Shown here: in pieces, positions 56,047 to 63,413 of the stretch
Position numbering within the stretch: position 1 is the stretch's first letter
Layout of the letters: each line of letters opens with the position of its first letter
Assembly: GCA_903864835.1 (NCBI GenBank)
Contig: CAIPHK010000001.1
Location: 1-64,000, forward strand
Length of the DNA: 64,000 bases
Direction: 5' to 3'
Source: an uncultured bacterium
GTDB lineage: Bacteria > Margulisbacteria > Marinamargulisbacteria > SXXA01
The notes under the pieces: model-generated
Told to the model about the DNA's origin: nothing
The model's input: the letters and a program-made list of their open reading frames with translations, nothing else
The model's database searches: none
Position numbers and translations under genes: made by a program

Positions 56047-58119
56047 TTAAAACAACCGGGGCTGAGCACTGTTTGGTAATGTGTCGGTATCGATGGCGTA
56101 GTCGTCGGCGATGATTTCTAAAATAGGCTTGATGACCGTTGTAATATAGAACTGGTGGTCAATATCGTATCCCTGGACCGAAATCGGATGGGGGCCCGAT
56201 TTTGTGTAAACGTATTGGACTTTGCCGCTAAATTTTTTAGATATTCGGGCCGCAACAATATGGGGTGGGGCGTTCGGTCCATATCGGCGGGGGGATTTTT
56301 TAAGCCGCTTACTAAAAATGAGTTGAGAATCATACTCTCCGGACTCCAGAGTTTTAATAAATAGTTCGAGCCACGAGATCATGGGTTGTTTTTGAAACAG
56401 TGTTTGGAATACGCCTTGGATAGTTGTGGTTAGGAGCTGAGGCTGGACTGACTTCCCGTTGGTGCCTTGGATATGGTCAATTTTGAGTATGGAATCACTG
56501 ACTCTTCCCGTAAAAAAATGGGGGGTTCGGTGGGGTCCCCAATGGCGGGTCGCGGGGATGTAGATATGGTCGTACGTATCCGACACAATCACCTTGAATG
56601 GCGCAATGTTAGGGTAGGGGCGGCTCATCTTCCGATGGATACTGTCGGACAATAGGGCGAGTCGTTCCGGTGTGATCGGTCGGTTTCCGATAGTGACGAT
56701 AAGCTTCCCATTGTGGTGGAGTAGTGGTCGAAAATCGTTGTCTCGCAATGTGGTCACAATCGCACGAAATAGCATCGTACTGGCGGTTTTGAGTTGTATT
56801 TTTGTTTCAGTTGAAAAGAATCGATGGCTGGATGATTGGGTGATCGATTCGAAACCGTTATACAGATAGTGTTGAGTCATTTTGAGAATGGCAGGCGGGA
56901 TACCGTCTTGTTTTGAAACGGACGAGAAAATCTGTGGAAAAATGGCGGCTTGTCCGTGGGTTGCGTTGGCCAGGGCGTCGATTCCTGTGAGTTCAGATGC
57001 AACGGCAATAAGGTGGGAGATGTCGATTTCTGCAATATGCTCATGGTGTCCAGGTACGGATTTAATTCGAAAATGATGGGGTTCTGTCAGAATGGACTCT
57101 GTTGCTGAGGATGGGCGAACCCGATGTTCTAAAAACCCCCGCGCGTAGGTGATGTCGAGGGCCTTTTTAGGATGGACCGTAAACGTGAGTGGGCAGTTGA
57201 GGTGAGCCGCAATCGAAATGAGAGTCGGAACAATATCCAATTTCTGCATAATTCGGGTGACCAATTCACAATCTTTGAGGTTGTAGAGGCCGAGTGCATG
57301 TGGATCATGTCGGTACATTCGTTCGATTTCGTAGACTTTGTCGTCTTCGGGACGGATGAGTTTGCCTTCACCTAGAAACTGTTGAGAAACAGCCTCTAAA
57401 GAAAACCCGTTTAAAGGGATGCCGAGGACATCGATGCATTCATCGCCATCGAGAATGACACGGCCAGGGATGCTGGCCCGTTGTTTGCGCTTCTCCGGGT
57501 CGTCGATCCATTTGAGGTGATGTCGGCCCAGGTCAAACGCAACATTATTTTCTCGGCATCGTTGCGCAATGAACTTGATATCAAATTCATGAATATGCCA
57601 CCCAATAAGGATGTCCGGGTCAACGGATCGAAACCAGTCGCAAAATTGGTGGAGGAGGGCTTGTTCAGACTCAAAATAGTCAATGCGGTGGTCTTGAACC
57701 CGTTGCCGCCCGAGCATAAATACCTTGGATAATTCGTGGTCGCCATCTTGGAAATGGATCCCGATGCAATATAACTTGTTTCCGAAGCAACTGGTTTCAA
57801 TATCAAGAGATGCGGTACTTAATCGGGGGATCCACCGCTGATCTGCGGGGCGTAGTGTTGGGGAAATGAGTATGCCATCTACGATTGTCTCGGCCTGCCA
57901 ATGAATAAACGACCCGGGGCATGCGGTAATCCATTGGTCACAGTCTAAAAACGAAGTGGCTTCTAAACTGGAATCGTCGGATGAAGGGAGTGAAACACGA
58001 AAAGTCAGCGGTGTATTATCGGATGATTTTCCGAATAGAGTGAGATATTGTGACTCTTCGGAGTTCGAAAAGTCATATATGAATGCGGTGCCGCTTAACA
58101 CGATGGATTCTGCTTTCAA
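56047..58119 (-). CDS. Family B DNA polymerase (Pol II-like) with intact exonuclease but degenerate polymerase site
   Basis: A 690-residue homolog of E. coli Pol II (783 residues). The 3'-5' exonuclease is complete: Asp 106 and Glu 108 in SLDIETS, Asp 180 in GWHIHEFD, Tyr 279 and Asp 283 in YNLKDCELV. The C-terminus aligns well too (RLKKSPRRYGPNAPPHIVAAR) and ends with a beta-clamp motif QPRLF like E. coli's QLGLF. Between them the palm is rewritten: motif A is DISHLIAVA instead of DxxSLYPSI, the motif B pattern KxxxNxxYG is absent, and the place of YGDTDS reads HHNGKLIV. DNA synthesis seems impossible. It may be a proofreading or structural factor. Confidence 0.85.
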   Translation of the reverse strand: MKAESIVLSGTAFIYDFSNSEESQYLTLFGKSSDNTPLTFRVSLPSSDDSSLEATSFLDCDQWITACPGSFIHWQAETIVDGILISPTLRPADQRWIPRLSTASLDIETSCFGNKLYCIGIHFQDGDHELSKVFMLGRQRVQDHRIDYFESEQALLHQFCDWFRSVDPDILIGWHIHEFDIKFIAQRCRENNVAFDLGRHHLKWIDDPEKRKQRASIPGRVILDGDECIDVLGIPLNGFSLEAVSQQFLGEGKLIRPEDDKVYEIERMYRHDPHALGLYNLKDCELVTRIMQKLDIVPTLISIAAHLNCPLTFTVHPKKALDITYARGFLEHRVRPSSATESILTEPHHFRIKSVPGHHEHIAEIDISHLIAVASELTGIDALANATHGQAAIFPQIFSSVSKQDGIPPAILKMTQHYLYNGFESITQSSSHRFFSTETKIQLKTASTMLFRAIVTTLRDNDFRPLLHHNGKLIVTIGNRPITPERLALLSDSIHRKMSRPYPNIAPFKVIVSDTYDHIYIPATRHWGPHRTPHFFTGRVSDSILKIDHIQGTNGKSVQPQLLTTTIQGVFQTLFQKQPMISWLELFIKTLESGEYDSQLIFSKRLKKSPRRYGPNAPPHIVAARISKKFSGKVQYVYTKSGPHPISVQGYDIDHQFYITTVIKPILEIIADDYAIDTDTLPNSAQPRLF

Positions 58120-58181
58120 CTATTTGTTATTCTAATTATGCCCCAAGGCATCTCGGTTTGGCTATTCAATAAGGTGGAACT

Positions 58182-59402
58182 TTGGAAACTATATTTGCGC
58201 CCATTCAGGTTTTGTTAATCGAGCACAGCGAAGACGATACTGCGTTGATTATAGCGGCACTTCGGCATGAGCCCCCCCGGTTTCGTGTATATCGATCGAA
58301 ATCCCTCGCGCAAGGAATTGCCGACGCAGGAATGATTGATCCCGATGTGATTCTCCTGGGATTAAGTTTGCAAGATGCGTCGGGCCTCGATGCGTTTCAG
58401 CGGTTATTTGATGCCCACCCTATGATTCCAATTGTTGTTATGACCAGCGAAGAGAATCAGCCGATCGCGATGAAGGCGGTTAAATTGGGGGCACAAGATT
58501 ATATCGTGAAGCAAAAGTTGGAGTCGGACTTGCTTGAAAAAGTGATTAATTACGCTATTGAACGACAGCGTATATTGCGGCAATTAACCCTGGAAAATAA
58601 TAAAAATATAGCGCTTTCACGGAGCTTGGAAGACAAGGTCAGTTTGCGTACTCGGGAACTTGAAGAAGCGAAATCGCGCGCCGAATATAGCGCCCGAGTG
58701 AAGACTCATTTTTTAAATAATATTACTCATGAAATTCGGACGCCAATGACTTGTATTTCGGGGTCTCTCGAATTGATCCAAAAAAATGGGGTGCCGTCGA
58801 GCTTGGAGCCTTTTATCGAAATTATCCGGGAATCGAGTAATCGGATTCATCATTTTTTTGAAAGTATATTGGATTTTACAATTATCCAGTCCGAACAAAT
58901 TGTTCTTCAACGGAAGTCGTTTATTCTCAAAGACCTGGCGAACCAGTTAGATTCCTATGCGGCCACTTTTTTAAAAAACCCGTCGGTAAGATATTCGTCA
59001 CGATTGAGCGACGAGACTCTTACCTTAGTCGGTGATCGGCATTATCTGGTAAAGATGGTGCAGGCCTTGTTGAGTAACGCCATCCGTTACACCGCAGCCG
59101 GTACGATTACGTTGAAAATATCGGATCAGATTGATTCCGATAACAACCGGTGTGGTCTTGAATTTTCTGTTGGAAATACGGGCTATCCCATTGCGCCGGA
59201 GGTTGAAACCCAGTTATTTGAACCGTTCTTTCAGGTGGAAGGGACGAAGACTGCGACATATTCGGGTGCGGGAGTGGGGCTGTCGATTGCGCAGGCGATT
59301 GCCAATAAAATGGAGGGGGCCGTTCGGTTTTATCGGGACCCTGAGCGGGGGAATGTCTTCGTCATCGGGGTGGTCGTGGGGGTCTTGCCAGATCTTGGAT
59401 AA
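58182..59402 (+). CDS. Receiver-histidine kinase with altered receiver and ATP-lid motifs
   Basis: A 406-residue protein starting at TTG after an AAGGTGG ribosome site. An N-terminal receiver-like domain (10-125) keeps the acidic pocket (E14, D18, D19), T88 and K110, but the phospho-acceptor position is glycine (ILLGLSLQD). A coiled coil (130-175) leads to the kinase: H183 in THEIRTPMT, N299 in LLSNAIRYT, G1 box GNTGYPI in place of DTGxGI, and G2 GAGVGLSIA (362-370). It is soluble, with no membrane segment. It may work by non-phosphorylation binding or be a weak kinase. No partner regulator is adjacent. Confidence 0.85.
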   Translation: METIFAPIQVLLIEHSEDDTALIIAALRHEPPRFRVYRSKSLAQGIADAGMIDPDVILLGLSLQDASGLDAFQRLFDAHPMIPIVVMTSEENQPIAMKAVKLGAQDYIVKQKLESDLLEKVINYAIERQRILRQLTLENNKNIALSRSLEDKVSLRTRELEEAKSRAEYSARVKTHFLNNITHEIRTPMTCISGSLELIQKNGVPSSLEPFIEIIRESSNRIHHFFESILDFTIIQSEQIVLQRKSFILKDLANQLDSYAATFLKNPSVRYSSRLSDETLTLVGDRHYLVKMVQALLSNAIRYTAAGTITLKISDQIDSDNNRCGLEFSVGNTGYPIAPEVETQLFEPFFQVEGTKTATYSGAGVGLSIAQAIANKMEGAVRFYRDPERGNVFVIGVVVGVLPDLG

Positions 59403-59420
59403 ATTTCAGCAAAATTAATC

Positions 59421-59450
59421 TTGTGTAACTATTTGGGTTACAGTTATTAT
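59421..59450 (+). promoter_or_regulatory. azoR promoter with an overlapping operator-like dyad
   Basis: TTGTGT (59421-59426) and TATTAT (59445-59450) are 18 bases apart. The inverted repeat TGTAAC-N8-GTTACA (59423-59442) overlaps the -35 box and spacer, where a repressor would block polymerase. A further GTTAC follows at 59455-59459. The regulator is not encoded nearby. Confidence 0.5.
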
Positions 59451-59510
59451 GGGTGTTACGGCTTCGGCGACAGCGTCGGTCGGAGAAATAACTTTAGTGA
59501 GGAATTGCGT

Positions 59511-60134
59511 ATGTCACACACCATTTTGCATATCGATAGTAGTCCAATGGGAGCGCGGTCTGTTTCTAAAAAACTAACCCAGCAAGTTGTATCAAAACTG
59601 ACTGAGAAGTATCCGGATACACACGTTGTTTACCATGATTTATCAACAGAAATATTGCCTCACCTTAATGGCGAGATATTGGGTTCTTTTTTTACACCCA
59701 AGGAAAATCATACTCCCGCTCAGGCTGAGGCGATCCGTGTATCGGATCAGTTGACTGACGAGCTATTGGCAGCAGATGTGATTGTGATTGGCGCTCCGAT
59801 GTGGAACTTTAATATTCCATCGTCGTTGAAGGCGTGGATTGACCACATTTCTCGGATGGGACGGACGTTTAAATACACGGAAACGGGGCCTCAAGGGTTG
59901 GTAGCTTCCGATAAGAAGGTCATCGTTGTGTCTAGCCGTGGTGGGATCTATACCGAAGGGCCAGCGCAAGCATTTGATCATCAAGAATCTTACCTTAAGG
60001 CGATTTTTGGTTTTTTGGGAATAAGCGATGTCTCGTTTGTTCGCGCGGAAGGGGTTTCTATGGGCGAGGAATCGGTGGCAAAGGCGTTGAAGGCGGCAGA
60101 AAGTCATCTTGCTGAGGTGTTGTTGACGGCCTAG
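59511..60134 (+). CDS. azoR: FMN-dependent NADH:quinone/azo reductase
   Basis: The start at ATG 59511 follows GAGG and gives the family N-terminus MSHTILHIDSSPMGARSVS. The 207-residue flavodoxin-fold enzyme has the FMN-binding blocks APMWNFNIPSSLKAWIDHI and VVSSRGGIYTEGP. AzoR proteins reduce quinones and azo compounds by two electrons, protecting against thiol-reactive stress. A promoter with an operator-like dyad lies upstream and a strong hairpin downstream, so it is a single-gene unit. Confidence 0.93.
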   Translation: MSHTILHIDSSPMGARSVSKKLTQQVVSKLTEKYPDTHVVYHDLSTEILPHLNGEILGSFFTPKENHTPAQAEAIRVSDQLTDELLAADVIVIGAPMWNFNIPSSLKAWIDHISRMGRTFKYTETGPQGLVASDKKVIVVSSRGGIYTEGPAQAFDHQESYLKAIFGFLGISDVSFVRAEGVSMGEESVAKALKAAESHLAEVLLTA

Positions 60135-60144
60135 GCGGCGCGTG

Positions 60145-60184
60145 GGTGGGAATTCTGTCGGGTTTTTAGCGGTATTCCCACCCT
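60145..60184. terminator. Hairpin between azoR and the convergent MurI-like gene
   Basis: GGGTGGGAAT (60145-60154) and ATTCCCACCC (60175-60184) form a perfect 10-bp stem with a 20-base loop, 11 bases after the azoR stop. There is no T-run directly after it, but its position between convergent genes fits a bidirectional terminator. Confidence 0.55.
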
Positions 60185-60222
60185 GTTGATGTGATCCCTT
60201 AATGCATCGCGATCATGCGTTT

Positions 60223-61443
60223 TTAGGCGTGTGCCCTTTTTTTGAATTTTGTAATATTATATTGCTGTATCGCGGAAAAATCGATAGTTTTGGCTGCCCC
60301 TGGGCTAAATGTATCGGCTGCTTTTTTCATCCTTGCAAGCGTGGTCTCTGGATTTGTTCCGGGTGCAATTGTTGATTTTGAGTATAGTTTTATGGGAAGG
60401 ATTTGATTAATTGGAATAGGCCTATCGCGTTCTTCATACTCACGATTAAGGATTGAGCTAATGGTAGGCAATAATGCTTTTTCAGCGATATATTCGGCCG
60501 GGTTAATTATCGGGACTGATAGTAAATCATTTCTCCACAACCACTCTCTAAGGCTACGGTCAATTGTCATGAAGTGGGTACAACATAGGGCCGCACCAGA
60601 TAACCGTTGCAGGTGACGTCGGGGAACATTTAAGGTCATCTTATTTAGATCGTTATGTACCTCTTCTCCGATGGATGAATCAGATCTTTCTATCATTTTG
60701 GCCCATCGGGAGGGCGCAAATATATGAAGATACTGAACTGGACTGGAACTCGCTTTATTTTGAATTTCACTAATAGCGTGAATTTCGTCGGAGCTACCAT
60801 GATCTAATGCGTGAATCCCCCGGTATATTCGGGGCATATTGAGGTTATTGTCTGCAGGTAGCGCAATGGTTATGCTCTTTGGCCCAAACTCCCTACTGTG
60901 AAGTTTGGCGAGATGGTCGGGATATAGATTGCTGGTAGCGGTAGTCGGCGTAGAAAACAGTGCAAAATGAAATTCCCATGTCGGCCCATTGGGCTTGAAT
61001 TGACGTTTGGAATAAATGTACTCGGCCGAACGCCGGATCGGAAAGATTACGTTTTGATTCACAAGGTTAAAGGGATGGGGATCGGGTTCTGTAATCGATG
61101 AAGCTGTATTGCATGCAACCGAAACGACTTGGCATTTTTCGGATTCGAACAGGTATCCGACCGCGTCTTGAGTGAATCGTTGTATTTTACTTGGTGCATG
61201 AGCGCCATATGGAAAATTGGCACTGTCAGCCAAATGAATGCCCGATATTGCCACGTTATACTTTGACTCAGAGTTGAGTATAAAGTCGGTAAGATGTTCC
61301 ATGGCCTTAATCATAAAGAAAATACCCCCCACACCCGAGTCCGGGAACCCAATACGGAATGGTGCGGGGGCCTTGGGGACATTTGGCGCAAGACTAAATG
61401 CTCTTCGAGGAATTTGGTAAATAGAGGACGGGACTCGATACAT
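60223..61443 (-). CDS. Divergent Asp/Glu racemase (MurI)-family protein, paralog 1
   Basis: A 406-residue protein, against about 270 for normal MurI. Family motifs are IGFPDSGVGGIFFMI (about 32-46), PYGAHAPSKIQ, the first catalytic cysteine in VACNTASS and the second in LCCTHF. Both cysteines are kept, so racemase activity is possible, but long insertions lie between them. An N-terminal extension of about 30 residues (YRVPSSIYQIPRRAFSLAP) is basic and lacks acids, like a mitochondrial presequence. AGGAGG precedes the ATG. It is downstream of paralog 2 across a 106-base gap. Confidence 0.75.
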   Translation of the reverse strand: MYRVPSSIYQIPRRAFSLAPNVPKAPAPFRIGFPDSGVGGIFFMIKAMEHLTDFILNSESKYNVAISGIHLADSANFPYGAHAPSKIQRFTQDAVGYLFESEKCQVVSVACNTASSITEPDPHPFNLVNQNVIFPIRRSAEYIYSKRQFKPNGPTWEFHFALFSTPTTATSNLYPDHLAKLHSREFGPKSITIALPADNNLNMPRIYRGIHALDHGSSDEIHAISEIQNKASSSPVQYLHIFAPSRWAKMIERSDSSIGEEVHNDLNKMTLNVPRRHLQRLSGAALCCTHFMTIDRSLREWLWRNDLLSVPIINPAEYIAEKALLPTISSILNREYEERDRPIPINQILPIKLYSKSTIAPGTNPETTLARMKKAADTFSPGAAKTIDFSAIQQYNITKFKKRAHA

Positions 61444-61454
61444 AACGGGCCTCC

Positions 61455-61533
61455 TGATGTGGCAAAAAAACGTGGTTTAACATTTGTTTTTCTAAATCTA
61501 TCTTAATGATTTAAAAATTTAATTGCCACATCA
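61455..61533. repeat. 11-bp inverted repeat bracketing the gap between the MurI-like genes
   Basis: TGATGTGGCAA (61455-61465) and TTGCCACATCA (61523-61533) are perfect inverted copies 57 bases apart, filling nearly the whole intergenic gap. The left copy abuts the ribosome site of paralog 1. It could be an operator pair or a long-range RNA stem controlling paralog 1, or a relic of an inserted element. Confidence 0.5.
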
Positions 61534-61549
61534 ACATTTCGGCGGTTAT

Positions 61550-63127
61550 TTATTGAGTGTCATCATCGCTATTAATTGGAGATAGAGGGTCGATCATCGA
61601 AAATTTAATTCGGCCTGCAATTAGTGAGTTGATTTCTTTGCTGACATCCTTAACTACTTCAAACGATGCGAGATCTTTAGGTAAATTTGGGTCAACGGTT
61701 GTTTCGGACCGTAATGTCGGGAGGGGGATTGTGTTTGGCGGTAATGGTACATCTCGCTTTTGAATGGATCCATTATCCAAGCCGGTCTCAATTTTTCTGA
61801 TGATCGCACTTTTTATAACCGTCGTTGCCAAGACATCACCCTGGGACACAATGGTCGTCCGATCAAGTTTCCTTCCCCACAGTGCCTGCTGAATTCCTTT
61901 TTCTGCTTTGGGGTAATGCGTACATGCCAAAACGACACTAGAAAGTCCTTCGAACGGATTCTGTTTAGTCATTTTGAAGAATTTGTATGAAAAGTCAAAA
62001 AATATTTTCATTTCATTTTCAATATGCGTATCGAGCAATACCCCTCGTTCAGCGGTGGTCATGGTTCCCAAATCTTTGTCCTCCACGATTCCCGTGGACT
62101 CATTTTTTTCCTTCAGGACTCCCTTTCCCTCAATAATACTAACCCAACTGGACGGCGCATGTTCATGAATATATTGGACCGGATGCATACATTGATTCGT
62201 ATTAATTTTTTGAAAAATGACTTTTTCATCATGACTGCCTCGCTTAACGGGATTCCTCCCTTCGTAAACCCTATAGAACTGAAATGTCTCCTCATTTTCG
62301 AGTTTGCCTTTGATAAACGGATCCGCATTAATGATAATTGTGTAAGGCTGCTCACCGGTACCGTCGGGTGAATATTTCGCCGTATGTAATTTTGCGAGCT
62401 CGATATTATAGCGTTGACTCGTGATTGTGGCCCGAGTGGCAAGTAGTCCGATGTGGACTTCTTTTTTGCCTCTACCATTTGGGATAAGTCGGCCGGTTTG
62501 GTGGATTACTTCTGCGGTGGGCCTAATAATCGGAATGACTTCCATATTTGGGGCCAATTTTTTTAACGCTTGTTGTTCGGCCGCATTAAAAGGCGTGGAG
62601 GCGGTATTGCACGCAATCACCGCAATGCTTACGCTTTTTTGATCCAAATACGTCATCATCGCTCTATTTAGCATTTTGATATGGGTGGGGGGTTTACCTC
62701 CGTAGGGTGCATTGTGGCCATCCCCGATATGCCGAAACGAAAATTTTACTGTGTATTTGGCGGTCGATTCGATCAAGAAATCACATAGAGTGGCGTAGGC
62801 TTGGATCATAAAAATGGCCCCTCCCGCGCCGGAATCCGCAAAGCCCAGATCAATTTTGAAGTCTTTACATTTGGTATCCTCTGCGTCGCTATTTTCAGCT
62901 TTTCCAGACGTCACCAGGGGGCCACTCCCTGGCGATGGTCTACTCGTGGAGTACGCTCTGTGGTGGATGGAATTTAAGACGGGATGTCTTGAGAAATCGG
63001 CACCCCGTGGTGTGGCATTTCGGGAAATTGTTGGTTCAATCCGTTGGAAAGCGGGTAAATATGTTCTGGCTAACAAGGGCGTGACCTGTCGACCTGCGAC
63101 ACGTGAGATTGCGGTAACACCTAGCAT
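61550..63127 (-). CDS. Divergent Asp/Glu racemase (MurI)-family protein, paralog 2
   Basis: The start is set at ATG 63127 because GGAGGT lies 6 bases before it; a TTG 16 codons upstream is less likely. The 525-residue protein has MurI motifs: LGFADSGAGGAIFMIQ (about 94-109), PYGGKPPTHIKMLN, IACNTASTPF and LACTHYPKAEKGI. Both catalytic cysteines are present. A 93-residue N-terminal extension is rich in Arg, Ser and Pro, with HHRAYSTSRPS near its middle. Large insertions follow the first cysteine. It is homologous to paralog 1 downstream. A cell-wall D-Glu role is possible, but the size argues for something else. Confidence 0.75.
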   Translation of the reverse strand: MLGVTAISRVAGRQVTPLLARTYLPAFQRIEPTISRNATPRGADFSRHPVLNSIHHRAYSTSRPSPGSGPLVTSGKAENSDAEDTKCKDFKIDLGFADSGAGGAIFMIQAYATLCDFLIESTAKYTVKFSFRHIGDGHNAPYGGKPPTHIKMLNRAMMTYLDQKSVSIAVIACNTASTPFNAAEQQALKKLAPNMEVIPIIRPTAEVIHQTGRLIPNGRGKKEVHIGLLATRATITSQRYNIELAKLHTAKYSPDGTGEQPYTIIINADPFIKGKLENEETFQFYRVYEGRNPVKRGSHDEKVIFQKINTNQCMHPVQYIHEHAPSSWVSIIEGKGVLKEKNESTGIVEDKDLGTMTTAERGVLLDTHIENEMKIFFDFSYKFFKMTKQNPFEGLSSVVLACTHYPKAEKGIQQALWGRKLDRTTIVSQGDVLATTVIKSAIIRKIETGLDNGSIQKRDVPLPPNTIPLPTLRSETTVDPNLPKDLASFEVVKDVSKEINSLIAGRIKFSMIDPLSPINSDDDTQ

Positions 63128-63413
63128 TTGGACCTCCGGATGGGGCAATGAAAATGATGCTGCACCAAAATTCAAAGCCCTAATTTTTATAGTGTTTTGT
63201 AATAAAACAAAAAAGGTGCCAACAGTTTATGCGATTTCGGGGGTTTCCCTGTTCAAATATGGATAGTATTGGATTTTTTATTACGATTTTGTAGTCGAAA
63301 TAAAGGTGATTTTGTTTCAGAGCCATCCCGCGGGCAGAACGGGTTAATTATTGCTTAAATTTAGATAGCCGGTTAGGTTGTTTCGCATACATGAAATTTT
63401 CAGGAACCCAACC
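63128..63413. other. Divergent intergenic region between MurI-like paralog 2 and the RND pump
   Basis: No gene is evident. The region must hold promoters for both divergent genes. Its middle is AT-rich (63181-63310), for example TAGTATTGGATTTTTTATTA near 63258, but I see no convincing palindrome or boxed promoter. Confidence 0.4.

Noticed and set aside
56560-56590. SDTYD (residues 513-517) of the PolB-like protein as a surviving motif C
   Set aside because: By spacing and flanking pattern this segment lines up with the LELEYETHFCRFLMP strand of E. coli Pol II, about 45 residues after the place of YGDTDS, so it is not the catalytic DTD.
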